Notes: generated from the sequence alone by a model not told the origin. A DNA stretch of 64,000 nucleotides from Arthrobacter sp. S39 (GCF_004320525.1 NZ_SIHX01000012.1:1-64000); one strand, 5' to 3'. Numbered from the stretch's first letter, positions 34,762 to 44,127 are shown. Numbers and translations are program-made.

Positions 34762-36816
34762 ATGACTAACAAGACTGTTGAAGACCTGATTTCCCGCTCC
34801 AACCGCCTAGGCGCGGACAAGCGGAACACCAACTTCGCCGGCGGCAACACCTCGGCCAAGGGCACGGAGAAGGACCCGGTCACGGGCGAGGACGTCCAGC
34901 TTTTGTGGGTCAAGGGCTCCGGCGGGGACCTCGGCACGCTGAAGGCGGGGAACCTTGCGGTGCTGCGCCTGGACCGGCTGAACGCCCTGAAGAACGTCTA
35001 CCCGGGCGTTGAACGCGAAGATGAGATGGTGGCCGCTTTTGATTACTGCCTGCACGGGAAGGGCGGCGCCGCGCCGTCGATCGATACCGCCATGCACGGC
35101 CTGGTGGATGCCGCCCACGTGGACCACCTGCACCCGGACTCCGGGATCGCCATTGCCACCGCGGTGGACGGCGAGGCCCTGACCAGCAAGATCTTCGGCA
35201 ACAAGGTGGTCTGGGTGCCCTGGCGCCGGCCCGGTTTCCAGCTGGGCCTGGACATCGCCGCGATCAAGGACGCCAACCCGCAGGCCATCGGCACCATCCT
35301 GGGCGGCCACGGTATCACCGCCTGGGGCGAGACGTCCGAAGAAGCCGAGCAGAACTCGCTGTGGATCATCGACGAGGCCGAGAAGTACCTCCGCGAAAAC
35401 GGCAAGGCCGAACCCTTCGGCCCGAAGCTGCCCGGCTTCGGCGCGCTGCCGGAGGCCGAGCGGAAGGCCAAGGCCGCCGCGCTCGCTCCGGTGATCCGCG
35501 GCCTGGCGTCCACTGACAAGCCGCAGCTGGGGCACTTCAGTGATGACGCCGTCGTCCTTGACTTCCTGGAAGCCGCCGAGCACCCCCGCCTGGGCGCGCT
35601 GGGCACGTCCTGCCCGGACCACTTCCTGCGCACCAAGGTCAAGCCGCTGATCCTGGACCTGCCGGCCGACGCCTCGATCGAGGACTCCATCGCCCGTCTG
35701 CAGGAACTCCACACCGCCTACCGCGAGGACTACCAGGCCTACTACGACCGCCACGCGGTTTCGGCAAGCTCAACCACCGAGGCGTCCCCGGCACTGCGAG
35801 GCGCGGACCCGGCCATCGTGCTGGTTCCGGGCGTGGGCATGTTCTCCTTCGGTGCGAACAAGCAGACCGCCCGTGTCGCCGGCGAGTTCTACATCAACGC
35901 CATCAACGTCATGCGCGGTGCCGAGGCGATCTCCACGTACGCCCCGATCGAGGAATCCGAGAAGTTCCGGATCGAGTACTGGTCCCTCGAGGAAGCCAAG
36001 CTGGCACGCCTGCCCAAGCCCAAGTCGCACGCCACCCGCATCGCGCTGGTGACCGGCGCTGCGTCGGGCATCGGCAAGGCCATCGCCACCCGCCTCGCCG
36101 CGGAAGGCGCCTGCGTGGTCATCGCCGACCTGAACCTCGAGAACGCCCAGGTTGTCGCCGAGGAGCTCGGCGGCTCCGACGTCGCCATCGGCGTCCAGGC
36201 CGACGTCACCGACGAAGCCCAGGTCATCGCAGCCATCGACGCCGCGGTACTCGCGTTCGGCGGACTGGACCTCGTGGTCAACAACGCCGGCCTGTCCATC
36301 TCCAAGCCGCTGCTGGAGACCACGGAGAAGGACTGGGACCTGCAGCACAACGTCATGGCCAAGGGCTCCTTCCTGGTGGCCAAGGCCGCGGCCAGGGTCA
36401 TGATCGCCCAGGACATGGGCGGGGACGTCATCTACATCTCCTCCAAGAACTCGGTCTTCGCCGGCCCGAACAACATCGCCTACTCCGCCACCAAGGCAGA
36501 CCAGGCCCACCAGGTCCGGCTCCTCGCGGCCGAACTGGGCGAATACGGCATCCGCGTCAACGGCATCAACCCCGACGGCGTGGTCCGCGGCTCCGGGATC
36601 TTCGCCGGCGGCTGGGGCGCCAAGCGCGCCGCGGTCTACGGCGTGGACGAGCAGGAACTGGGCAAGTACTACGCCCAGCGCACGCTGCTCAAGCGCGAAG
36701 TCCTGCCCGAGCACGTGGCCAACGCCGCCGCGGTCCTGACCAGCGCCGAGCTGTCCCACACCACCGGACTCCACATCCCCGTGGACGCCGGTGTGGCAGC
36801 AGCCTTCCTCCGATGA
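34762..36816 (+). CDS. Bifunctional rhamnulose-1-phosphate aldolase / lactaldehyde dehydrogenase
   Basis: 684 residues from the ATG at 34762; the frame is open further upstream only through rhaI. The N-terminal half is a class II aldolase (NFAGGNTSAKG; HVDHLHPDSG with metal-binding His). The C-terminal third is a short-chain dehydrogenase (TGAASGIGKAIA; NNAG; YSATK). It splits rhamnulose-1-phosphate to DHAP and L-lactaldehyde and oxidises the latter. The fusion lets the reactive aldehyde be processed in place. It overlaps rhaB by 4 bp. Confidence 0.93.
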   Translation: MTNKTVEDLISRSNRLGADKRNTNFAGGNTSAKGTEKDPVTGEDVQLLWVKGSGGDLGTLKAGNLAVLRLDRLNALKNVYPGVEREDEMVAAFDYCLHGKGGAAPSIDTAMHGLVDAAHVDHLHPDSGIAIATAVDGEALTSKIFGNKVVWVPWRRPGFQLGLDIAAIKDANPQAIGTILGGHGITAWGETSEEAEQNSLWIIDEAEKYLRENGKAEPFGPKLPGFGALPEAERKAKAAALAPVIRGLASTDKPQLGHFSDDAVVLDFLEAAEHPRLGALGTSCPDHFLRTKVKPLILDLPADASIEDSIARLQELHTAYREDYQAYYDRHAVSASSTTEASPALRGADPAIVLVPGVGMFSFGANKQTARVAGEFYINAINVMRGAEAISTYAPIEESEKFRIEYWSLEEAKLARLPKPKSHATRIALVTGAASGIGKAIATRLAAEGACVVIADLNLENAQVVAEELGGSDVAIGVQADVTDEAQVIAAIDAAVLAFGGLDLVVNNAGLSISKPLLETTEKDWDLQHNVMAKGSFLVAKAAARVMIAQDMGGDVIYISSKNSVFAGPNNIAYSATKADQAHQVRLLAAELGEYGIRVNGINPDGVVRGSGIFAGGWGAKRAAVYGVDEQELGKYYAQRTLLKREVLPEHVANAAAVLTSAELSHTTGLHIPVDAGVAAAFLR

Positions 36817-38300
36817 CCGACCCAGCAGCACAGAACACCGCCCCGGCCACCGCCGGGGCGGTGTTCGCCGCAGTCGACATCGGCGCCTCCTCCGGCCGGG
36901 TCATTCTCGGCAGGGTCCTCGACGGCGGTACCGCCGCGGCCGGAAGCGTCGAGCTGGAAGTGGTGCACCGGTTCCCCAACGGTGTGGTGGAGATCGACGG
37001 CGGCCTCCGCTGGGATTTCGACGCCCTGTTCGCCGAGGTGCTCAAGGGCCTCGCGGCCGCCGCCACCGTGGCGGCCGTGCAGGACGAAACCATCACCAGC
37101 ATCGGCATCGATACCTGGGCCGTGGACTACGGCCTGGTCAACAAGGCCGGTGAACTGATCGCCCAGCCTTACAGCTACCGCGATGACCGCAGCCGTGCCG
37201 CCGTCGCACCCGTACACCAGAAACTGGACCCGGCCCGGCTCTACGGCACCACCGGCCTGCAGTTCCTGCAGTTCAACACCCTGTACCAGCTGGCCACCGA
37301 GCCGGACCTGGACGGTATGCAGGCGCTGCTCATCCCGGACCTGATCGCGTTCCTCCTGACCGGGCAGCGCCGGACCGAGGCGACCAACGCCTCCACCACC
37401 GGCCTGTTCGACGCCGTCGCCGGGGAGTGGGCCACCGAGTTCCTCACCGCCCTCGGGCTGCCCAAAAAGCTGTTCCCGCCGCTGGTGCAGCCCGGCGAAA
37501 CCGTCGGCACGCTGCTGCCCGAGATCGCGTCCCGGGTTGGCCTGCCGGCCGGCACCAAGGTGGTGGCCGTCGGCTCGCACGACACCGCGTCCGCCGTCGC
37601 CGCCGTCCCAGCCCAGGAGGAGAACTTCGCCTACATCTCCTCCGGAACCTGGTCCCTGGTGGGCCTGGAACTGAAGCATCCGGTCCTCACCGAGGCCAGC
37701 CGGGAAGCGAACTTCACCAACGAACGCGGCGTGGACGGCACCATCCGCTACCTGCGCAACATGGGCGGGCTCTGGCTGCTCAGCGAATGCCAGCGGACCT
37801 GGGCTGCGGAAGGGTTCACCCCGGAACTGACCGCGCTGCTCACGGCAGCTGCGGCGCTGCCCCCGGGCGGGCCGCAGATCAATCCGGACGATTCCTACTT
37901 CATCGCCCCGGACAACATGCCGGACCGCATCCGCGCCGCCGTCCGCCGCACCGGGGACGTCCTGCCGGATGACCCTGCGGCGATCACCCGCTGCATCATG
38001 GACAGCCTGGCCACCGGCTACGCCCGCACCATCCGCGACGCCGAACGCCTCGCCGACCGCACCGTGGACGTGGTCCACGTGGTGGGCGGCGGCTCGCAGA
38101 ACAGGCTGCTGTGCCAGCTCACGGCCGACGCCACCGGCAAGCGGGTCATCGCCGGTCCGGTGGAAGCCACCGCCCTCGGCAACGTCCTGGTCCAGGCCCG
38201 CGCCGCTGGCCAGGTCACCGGAGGCCTCACGGAACTGCGAAGCCTGGTGGTTGGTTCGCACGGGCTGCAGAGCTTCACGCCGGAGCTCTCGCGGCTGTAG
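36813..38300 (+). CDS. rhaB: Rhamnulokinase
   Basis: 495 residues; start overlaps the upstream stop (ATGA). FGGY kinase fold: DIGASSGRVILGR (phosphate loop), GIDTWAVDYGLV, SHDTASAVAAVP and VVHVVGGGSQNRLLCQLTAD. It phosphorylates L-rhamnulose at O1. Last gene of the rha operon, followed by a hairpin-forming repeat. Confidence 0.95.
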   Translation: MTDPAAQNTAPATAGAVFAAVDIGASSGRVILGRVLDGGTAAAGSVELEVVHRFPNGVVEIDGGLRWDFDALFAEVLKGLAAAATVAAVQDETITSIGIDTWAVDYGLVNKAGELIAQPYSYRDDRSRAAVAPVHQKLDPARLYGTTGLQFLQFNTLYQLATEPDLDGMQALLIPDLIAFLLTGQRRTEATNASTTGLFDAVAGEWATEFLTALGLPKKLFPPLVQPGETVGTLLPEIASRVGLPAGTKVVAVGSHDTASAVAAVPAQEENFAYISSGTWSLVGLELKHPVLTEASREANFTNERGVDGTIRYLRNMGGLWLLSECQRTWAAEGFTPELTALLTAAAALPPGGPQINPDDSYFIAPDNMPDRIRAAVRRTGDVLPDDPAAITRCIMDSLATGYARTIRDAERLADRTVDVVHVVGGGSQNRLLCQLTADATGKRVIAGPVEATALGNVLVQARAAGQVTGGLTELRSLVVGSHGLQSFTPELSRL

Positions 38301-38322
38301 GTTTTGGACCCCGCTCCGTTTG

Positions 38323-38439
38323 GCGCGAACGTACACTTGGCGCCCTCATCGAGGGGCGCCAAGTGTATGTTCGCGCGTTGGGCGAGGCGCCAAGTGTACG
38401 TTCGCGCTGTGGGGCGGGGCGCCAAGTGTACGTTCGCGC
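38323..38439. repeat. Four copies of a 22-bp repeat, the first inverted; terminator hairpin after rhaB
   Basis: The unit begins GGCGCCAAGTGTACGTTCGC and ends GC. Copies lie at 38355-38376, 38386-38407 and 38418-38439 (plus), and 38323-38344 in reverse. The inverted copy and the first direct copy form a 22-bp stem with one mismatch and a 10-nt loop, 22 nt after the rhaB stop, and should end transcription. The further copies are spaced 31-32 bp. It looks like a dispersed repeat family. Confidence 0.85.
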
Positions 38440-38518
38440 GGGGCCTTGGAACGGCGGCGGGAAATCGCTTCCCGAAACCCCTGTTTTCACCCGATGTATT
38501 CCCCTAGGATCTAATCCC

Positions 38519-41035
38519 GTGCGCACAGAACATACCCTCGTCTACGATGCCCCTGCCTCCGACTGGCTCGAGGCCCTGCCGCTGGGAAACGGGCGGCTGG
38601 GAGCCATGGTTTTCGGCGGTCCTGCGCTCCCGGGAAGTCCGGCGCGCGAGCACCGCTTCCAGCTCAACGACGGCTCTGCCTGGTCCGGTTCGCCGCACAG
38701 CCAGGACCTCGAACCACACTTCAGCCGCGAACGGGCGGACGCCATCCTCGCCGAATCCCGGCGCCAGATCCGCGACGGCGACTATGCAGCGGCCCACGAG
38801 ACGCTCAAGGAACTGCAGCACCGGCATTCGCAGTCCTACCTGCCGTTCGCGGACCTCTTCCTCACCATTGGCCTCTCCGGCGGTTCATCAGGTGCGGGCC
38901 CTGCAGCCGACGGGACCCCCGCCTACAGCCGTTCCCTTGACCTCGCCCGCGCCGTCAATTCCACCCGCTATGAGGTGGACGGCCACACGGTCAGCGTGGA
39001 GGCCTTCGCGTCCCACGGGCCTTCGGTCCTGGTGATTTCGGTGCAGACCGACGCGCCACAGGGCTTTGACCTCGCCCTCCGCCTCGACTCGCAGTTGCGC
39101 ATCCTCCGCCGCACCGGTGCACCTGCGTCCGGCCCGTCGTCGGCCGTCCTTGAACTGAAGCTTCCCAGCGATGTGCCACCGTCCCACGACGGCGGCGCGG
39201 TGGAGTATTCCGACGACGATTCCCTCAGCCTGCAGGGCGCCGTCGCGGCGGCTTGGGAGCATAACGGCACCGACGCGGACGCGGACGACGGCGGCCTGGC
39301 CGCCACGGGCGTCCGCCGCGCCGTCCTGTATGTCACCACGGAGACCACCTTCCGCGGCCCGGGCCGCCAGCCCGAGGGAACAGCGGCCGAGGCAGCCGCC
39401 GCCGCCCGCGGAACCCTGGCCACCGCCAGGGCCGCCGGGCGGGAGGCACTCATCGCGCGCCACGAACAGAGCCACGCAGAGCTCTACGACAGCTGCAGCA
39501 TCACCGTTGATACGCCGGCATGGCAGGGCACCAACACCGCGCACCGCCTGGAGACGGCCAACACCCATCCGGACGGGCCGCTCGCCGCCGACCCTGGACT
39601 GGCAGCCCTGCTCTTCAACTACGGGCGCTACCTGCTGATTTCCAGCTCGCGGACCGGGGCGCCGGGCTCCCGCGAAGGAAGCGCCTGGCCCGGGACGCCG
39701 GCCAACCTGCAGGGCATCTGGAACGACCAGCTGCAGGCCCCGTGGAGCTCCAACTTCACCACCAACATCAACCTGCAAATGAATTACTGGGGAGCCGAGC
39801 CCACCGGCCTGGCCGAGTGCGCCAGGCCCCTGTTCGCGCTCATCGGGGCCCTGCAGGAAACCGGTGCGGCCACCGCCCGGGAGTATTACGGCGCCCGCGG
39901 CTGGGCCGTGCACCACAACTCGGACATCTGGGGTTACAGCAAGCCCGTGGGCCACGGTACGCACTCGCCGGAATGGTCTTTCTGGCCGGTGGCCGGGCTG
40001 TGGCTGGTCCGCCACCTGTGGGAGCATCTCCAGTTCGGCACGGACGACACGGAGTCCGCAGGAAGCTTCGCCCGCGACACTGCCTGGCCCGCCATCCGCG
40101 GCGCGGCCGAATTTGCCCTCGACCTGCTGGTGGAGTTCCCGGACGGAACGCTGGGAACCAGCCCGTCGACGTCGCCGGAAAACAGTTTCACGGCACCGCA
40201 CCCCGGTGGAGGCACCAGCCGGGCCGCCGCCGCCGAATCGTCCACCATGGACCTGACCCTGATCCGCGACGTGTTCCTGATGCTGGGCTCCCTCGCCGGG
40301 GAGCTGGGACTGGAAACGGACCCGGTGGTGGCCGAGGCCCAGGCGGCCCTTCCGCGCCTCCCGGAGTCAACAGCTGGCCGGAATGGCAGGCTCCGCGAGT
40401 GGCTGGCAGACCCGGAGGAGTGGGAGCCGACGCACCGCCACGTCAGCCATCTCTACCTCGCGTACCCCGGCGATGCGCGCCTCACGCCGGAACTCGAAGC
40501 CGCAGTGAGCGCCAGCCTGGACGGCCGCGGCGACGAATCCACCGGCTGGTCGCTCACGTGGAAAATCCTGCTCCGGGCCCGCCTCCGCCAGCCTGGAAAG
40601 GTCAGCGACCTCCTCCGGCTGTACTTCCGGGACATGGCCACAGACCGTGGCGGCCAAAGCGGCGGACTGTATCCCAACCTGTTCGGGGCACACCCGCCGT
40701 TCCAGATCGACGGCAACCTCGGCTTTGTGGCCGGCCTGGCTGAATGCCTGCTGCAGAGCCACCGCACCTCCGGCGGTGTGCCCGAGATCGAACTGCTGCC
40801 GGCCTTGCCGCGGGAACTGCCCGACGGCGCCGCGCACCGGCTGCGGGCCCGCCCGGGCGTGGAGGTGGACCTGGAGTGGAAGGACGGCCGGCTGGCCGGC
40901 GCCACCCTGACCTCGCCGAAGGCCAGGATCGTGCGCATCCGCTGCGAGAACGCCGTTCAGGAGCTTCACCTGGAGCCGCTTCAGGCAACAGTTCTGAACC
41001 TGGCGTCCTTTAGCCCGGCGGGGGCGTCCGCATGA
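38519..41035 (+). CDS. GH95 alpha-L-fucosidase family protein
   Basis: 838 residues from the GTG at 38519, directly before the conserved start of the family (LVYDAPASDWLEALPLGNGR, then LGAMVFGG). An upstream extension of the frame lies in rhaB and the repeats. NLQGIWNDQLQAPWSSNFTT followed by NINLQMNYWGAEPTG is the GH95 hallmark in the (alpha/alpha)6 barrel. Family members hydrolyse alpha-1,2-L-fucosides or alpha-L-galactosides from xyloglucan and similar glycans. No signal peptide. It probably serves the same plant-polymer diet as the rha genes. Confidence 0.92.
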   Translation: MRTEHTLVYDAPASDWLEALPLGNGRLGAMVFGGPALPGSPAREHRFQLNDGSAWSGSPHSQDLEPHFSRERADAILAESRRQIRDGDYAAAHETLKELQHRHSQSYLPFADLFLTIGLSGGSSGAGPAADGTPAYSRSLDLARAVNSTRYEVDGHTVSVEAFASHGPSVLVISVQTDAPQGFDLALRLDSQLRILRRTGAPASGPSSAVLELKLPSDVPPSHDGGAVEYSDDDSLSLQGAVAAAWEHNGTDADADDGGLAATGVRRAVLYVTTETTFRGPGRQPEGTAAEAAAAARGTLATARAAGREALIARHEQSHAELYDSCSITVDTPAWQGTNTAHRLETANTHPDGPLAADPGLAALLFNYGRYLLISSSRTGAPGSREGSAWPGTPANLQGIWNDQLQAPWSSNFTTNINLQMNYWGAEPTGLAECARPLFALIGALQETGAATAREYYGARGWAVHHNSDIWGYSKPVGHGTHSPEWSFWPVAGLWLVRHLWEHLQFGTDDTESAGSFARDTAWPAIRGAAEFALDLLVEFPDGTLGTSPSTSPENSFTAPHPGGGTSRAAAAESSTMDLTLIRDVFLMLGSLAGELGLETDPVVAEAQAALPRLPESTAGRNGRLREWLADPEEWEPTHRHVSHLYLAYPGDARLTPELEAAVSASLDGRGDESTGWSLTWKILLRARLRQPGKVSDLLRLYFRDMATDRGGQSGGLYPNLFGAHPPFQIDGNLGFVAGLAECLLQSHRTSGGVPEIELLPALPRELPDGAAHRLRARPGVEVDLEWKDGRLAGATLTSPKARIVRIRCENAVQELHLEPLQATVLNLASFSPAGASA

Positions 41036-41100
41036 CATAGGATCACCGAAAGTTCCAGGAGCCTTCCCGCCAAACCAGACCTGACAGGACCTTCAGCACC

Positions 41101-42120
41101 ATGCCGCTTTTTGACCTACCCCTTGCCCAGCTACGCGGCTACACCTCAGCAGTCACTACGCCGGACGACTTCCAGGCGTTCTGGGACGCCACCATCGACG
41201 AGGCCCGGACTTTTCCGCTCAACGCCACGTTCGAGCCCGTGGAGAACTACCTGACGGTCATCGACACGTTCGACGTGACGTTCGCCGGGTACGGCGGGGC
41301 TCCCATCAAGGGCTGGCTGCACCTCCCGGCGAACCGTCCGGCAGGAAGCCGGCTGCCCGTCGTTGTGCAGTACATCGGATACTCCGGCGGCCGCGGGCTG
41401 GTCAACCAGGACACCAAATGGGCCCAGGCGGGCTACGCGCACTTCATCATGGACACCCGCGGCCAGGGCTACGGCGGGACTCTGGGGGAGACGGCGGATC
41501 CGCATCCCTCCGCGGGCGAGGTGGCCCACGCCGGGCTCATGACCAGGGGAGCGGGCAGCCGCGAGGACTACTACTACCGCCGCGTCTACGTTGACGCCTT
41601 CCGCGCCGTCGAGGCCGCCCAGTCCCACCCGGAGGTGGACTCCTCGCGGGTGGTCATCGCCGGCGTCAGCCAGGGCGGCGGCATCGTGGTGGCCGTCGCC
41701 GGACTCGTGGCAGGACGGCTCGACGGCGTCATCGCCGCGCTGCCGGACGTCCCGTTCCTGCAGGACTTCCCCCGCGCGATCGACATCACGCCCCGCGGGC
41801 CCTACCCGGAGATCGCTGCTTTCCTGGGCCGGCACCGGGACCGGTACGAGCACATGCTCTCGGTCCTGAACTATTTCGACGGCGTCAACCTGGCCCGGTC
41901 CGCCACGGCCCCGGCGCTGTACTCGGCCGCGCAGATGGACGACATCTGCCCGCCGTCGACGGTCTTCGCCAGCTTCAATGCCTACGGCTCGGGCACGGCA
42001 GACGCCTCAGGCACGGGGGCCGCCAAGGACATCGAGGTCTACCGGTTCAACAACCACGAAGGCGGCCAGGAGTACCACTGGATCAAGCAGCTGCAGTTCC
42101 TGCGCAAGCTCGCCGGCTGA
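41101..42120 (+). CDS. CE7 acetyl (xylan) esterase / cephalosporin-C deacetylase family
   Basis: 339 residues, usual for CE7. N-terminal MPLFDLPLAQLRGY, nucleophile Ser in GVSQGGG, oxyanion region RGQGYGG, Asp in AQMDDICPPST and His in NNHEGGQEYH complete the triad. It deacetylates short acetylated oligosaccharides inside the cell. A 65-bp gap follows the GH95 gene, so the two may be cotranscribed. Confidence 0.92.
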   Translation: MPLFDLPLAQLRGYTSAVTTPDDFQAFWDATIDEARTFPLNATFEPVENYLTVIDTFDVTFAGYGGAPIKGWLHLPANRPAGSRLPVVVQYIGYSGGRGLVNQDTKWAQAGYAHFIMDTRGQGYGGTLGETADPHPSAGEVAHAGLMTRGAGSREDYYYRRVYVDAFRAVEAAQSHPEVDSSRVVIAGVSQGGGIVVAVAGLVAGRLDGVIAALPDVPFLQDFPRAIDITPRGPYPEIAAFLGRHRDRYEHMLSVLNYFDGVNLARSATAPALYSAAQMDDICPPSTVFASFNAYGSGTADASGTGAAKDIEVYRFNNHEGGQEYHWIKQLQFLRKLAG

Positions 42121-42175
42121 CCGTGTGACGGGCACGATTTTGCGGTAACCGCGGCATGCGGTTATGGTCTTGGCT

Positions 42176-42235
42176 ATGACTAACCGTTGGTATGCGTATT
42201 TTTCGTTGGCTCTGGAGGGGCCCGCGTCTAACTGA
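42176..42235 (+). CDS. Aromatic-rich leader peptide before DAHP synthase
   Basis: Short frame encoding MTNRWYAYFSLALEGPASN. Codons 5-9 are Trp-Tyr-Ala-Tyr-Phe. The peptide lies 114 nt before the DAHP synthase start and its last codons are half of a strong RNA stem. This is the layout of a ribosome-mediated attenuator that reads aromatic aminoacyl-tRNA levels. No clear Shine-Dalgarno is visible before it. Confidence 0.65.
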   Translation: MTNRWYAYFSLALEGPASN

Positions 42236-42288
42236 CACGCATCCAACTTTCCTTCAGAGCCAACAGGGCAAAGATCATTCTCTGCCCT
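42205..42288 (+). promoter_or_regulatory. Candidate transcription attenuator for DAHP synthase
   Basis: A 14-bp stem pairs 42205-42218 (GTTGGCTCTGGAGG) with 42251-42264, with one G-U. A second hairpin pairs 42265-42274 (AGGGCAAAGA) with 42279-42288 with one mismatch and a 4-nt loop. The first stem begins just after the Trp/Tyr/Phe codons, so ribosome position should decide its folding. No U run follows the second hairpin; it could end transcription weakly or act on translation. Confidence 0.55.
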
Positions 42289-42349
42289 TCGCCATTTCCC
42301 GGCGGGTTCTGATTTGGGCCCGCTTCCACTCCCGGAACAGGACCCAAAC

Positions 42350-43471
42350 ATGAGCACCGCAACAGCCGCCACAGCCACACCGGCCGCAAAATCCACGTCA
42401 AACCTGCGCGTCAGCGAATTCACCGCGCTCCCCACGCCCCAGGAGCTCATCGCCGAGCTGCCCCTGGACGCCCGGGTGACTGACGTCGTCGAACGCGGAC
42501 GCGATGAAGTCCGCGCCATCATGGACGGCGTGGACGACCGCCTCCTGGTCATCGTGGGCCCCTGCTCCATCCACGACCCCAAGGCCGGCCTGGAATACGC
42601 CCGCCGGCTGGTGAGCCAGGCCGAGAAGCACAAGGAAGACCTGCTGATCGTGATGCGGGCCTACTTCGAAAAGCCGCGGACCACGGTTGGCTGGAAGGGC
42701 CTCATCAACGACCCGCGGCTGGACGGCAGCCACGACATGGCCACCGGCCTCCGGACCGCCCGGCGCTTCCTGCAGCAGGTCACCGCACTGGGCCTTCCCA
42801 CCGCCACCGAGTTCCTGGAACCCATCAGCCCGCAGTACATGGCGGACCTGATTTCCTGGGGCGCCATCGGTGCACGCACCACCGAAAGCCAGATCCACCG
42901 GCAGCTCGCCTCCGGGCTGTCCATGCCGATCGGCTTCAAGAACGGGACCGACGGCGACCTCCAGGTTGCCGTCGACGCCTGCGGCGCCGCCGGTGCCGCG
43001 CAGGCGTTCCTGGGAATTGATGGCGACGGCCGGGCAGCGCTGGTGGCCACCGCCGGCAACCCGGACACCCACGTCATCCTCCGCGGCGGACGCAAGGGGC
43101 CCAACTACTCGGCTTCCGACGTCGAAGGCGCCTCGGCAAAGCTCGCCGGCAAGGGCCTGAACCCGCGGCTGATTGTGGACGCCAGCCACGCCAACAGCGG
43201 CAAGAGCCACCACCGCCAGGCCGAAGTCGCGCTGGAAATCGGTGCGCAGCTGGAGGATGGTGGACGCTCCGCCGATGCCATCGCCGGCGTCATGCTGGAG
43301 AGCTTCCTGGTGGGCGGCGCGCAGAACCTGGATGTCGCCGAACATGCCGCCGGACATTCGGAACTCGTCTACGGCCAGAGCGTCACCGATGCGTGCATGG
43401 AATGGGACGTCTCGGTGTCGGTCCTGGACCAGCTCGCGTCCTCGGCCCGCAAGCGCCGCACGGCGAAATGA
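42350..43471 (+). CDS. aroG: 3-deoxy-7-phosphoheptulonate (DAHP) synthase, class I
   Basis: 373 residues from the ATG at 42350. VGPCSIHDPKAGLEYARRL, MRAYFEKPRTTVGWKG, GARTTESQIHRQLASGLSMP and DASHANSGK are AroG/AroF/AroH-type signatures. It condenses phosphoenolpyruvate with erythrose-4-phosphate, the first step to aromatic amino acids. The leader peptide upstream suggests attenuation by aromatic amino acids in addition to the usual feedback inhibition. Confidence 0.95.
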   Translation: MSTATAATATPAAKSTSNLRVSEFTALPTPQELIAELPLDARVTDVVERGRDEVRAIMDGVDDRLLVIVGPCSIHDPKAGLEYARRLVSQAEKHKEDLLIVMRAYFEKPRTTVGWKGLINDPRLDGSHDMATGLRTARRFLQQVTALGLPTATEFLEPISPQYMADLISWGAIGARTTESQIHRQLASGLSMPIGFKNGTDGDLQVAVDACGAAGAAQAFLGIDGDGRAALVATAGNPDTHVILRGGRKGPNYSASDVEGASAKLAGKGLNPRLIVDASHANSGKSHHRQAEVALEIGAQLEDGGRSADAIAGVMLESFLVGGAQNLDVAEHAAGHSELVYGQSVTDACMEWDVSVSVLDQLASSARKRRTAK

Positions 43472-43611
43472 TTACCCGCGATGACTTTCACAATAGCCAC
43501 ATGAACCTCTAGAGTATCTAGCACATGGTTGGTGGATGGCTCAGCATCGGCACACCGCAATGGCATAAACCTGGGGTCATGTTGTCCATCCGTCAGCAAA
43601 GGAATAGGGAA

Positions 43612-43824
43612 ATGTCCGCAGAACAGAACTTCTCAAACGCGAAGTTCCTGACCGTGGCCGAAGTGGCCGAGGTCATGCGCGTCTCCAAAATGACCGTGTA
43701 CAGGCTGGTCCACTCAGGTGAAATGCCAGCAGTGCGGTTCGGCCGTTCATACCGGGTGCCGGAAAGCGCCGTCGACCAGTACCTCAAAGGCGCTGTTGTG
43801 GACGGCCACTCCGAGACCGCCTGA
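43612..43824 (+). CDS. bldC: BldC-type MerR-like DNA-binding protein
   Basis: 70 residues from the ATG at 43612. KFLTVAEVAEVMRVSKMTVY followed by RLVHSGEMPAVRFGRSYRVP is the BldC winged helix, a stand-alone MerR-type DNA-binding domain. BldC controls development in Streptomyces and is widely kept in actinobacteria. In-frame ATGs at 43525 and 43579 would add a tail that is not conserved in the family. Confidence 0.9.
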   Translation: MSAEQNFSNAKFLTVAEVAEVMRVSKMTVYRLVHSGEMPAVRFGRSYRVPESAVDQYLKGAVVDGHSETA

Positions 43825-43975
43825 ACCGCACTGTCAGTGGGTGCCCCGGATAAGCGGTACCCTGTTAAGGAACGTTTTACGTCATTGTAAGAATCTGTCG
43901 GTTGTTTCAGTCTGTAGCTCTGTCCACGGACCTTTCCAGCAGACAGGTACTGCATCTAGTTTGTGAGGAACTTTC

Positions 43976-44074
43976 GTGGGTTCAGTTATTAAGAAGCGTC
44001 GCAAGCGTATGGCCAAGAAGAAGCACCGCAAGCTGCTTCGCAAGACGCGCCACCAGCGCCGCAATAAGAAGTAG
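43976..44074 (+). CDS. Small ribosomal protein bS22 (AURKAIP1/COX24 domain)
   Basis: 32 residues from a GTG at 43976, with GAGGAA 7 nt upstream. The sequence is nearly all Lys/Arg (MGSVIKKRRKRMAKKKHRKL then LRKTRHQRRNKK), as in the small basic protein of actinobacterial 30S subunits. About 150 nt separate it from bldC; that gap holds its promoter but I see no other gene. A terminator follows. Confidence 0.93.
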   Translation: MGSVIKKRRKRMAKKKHRKLLRKTRHQRRNKK

Positions 44075-44093
44075 AGATACTTCGAACTGCGTG

Positions 44094-44127
44094 AAATGCC
44101 CGTTGCCTTCCCGGCAGCGGGCATTTT
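44094..44127 (+). terminator. Rho-independent terminator after bS22
   Basis: AAATGCCCGTTGCC and GGCAGCGGGCATTT pair around a short TTCCC loop and are followed by TGTTTTG. It lies 20 nt after the bS22 stop. Confidence 0.85.
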
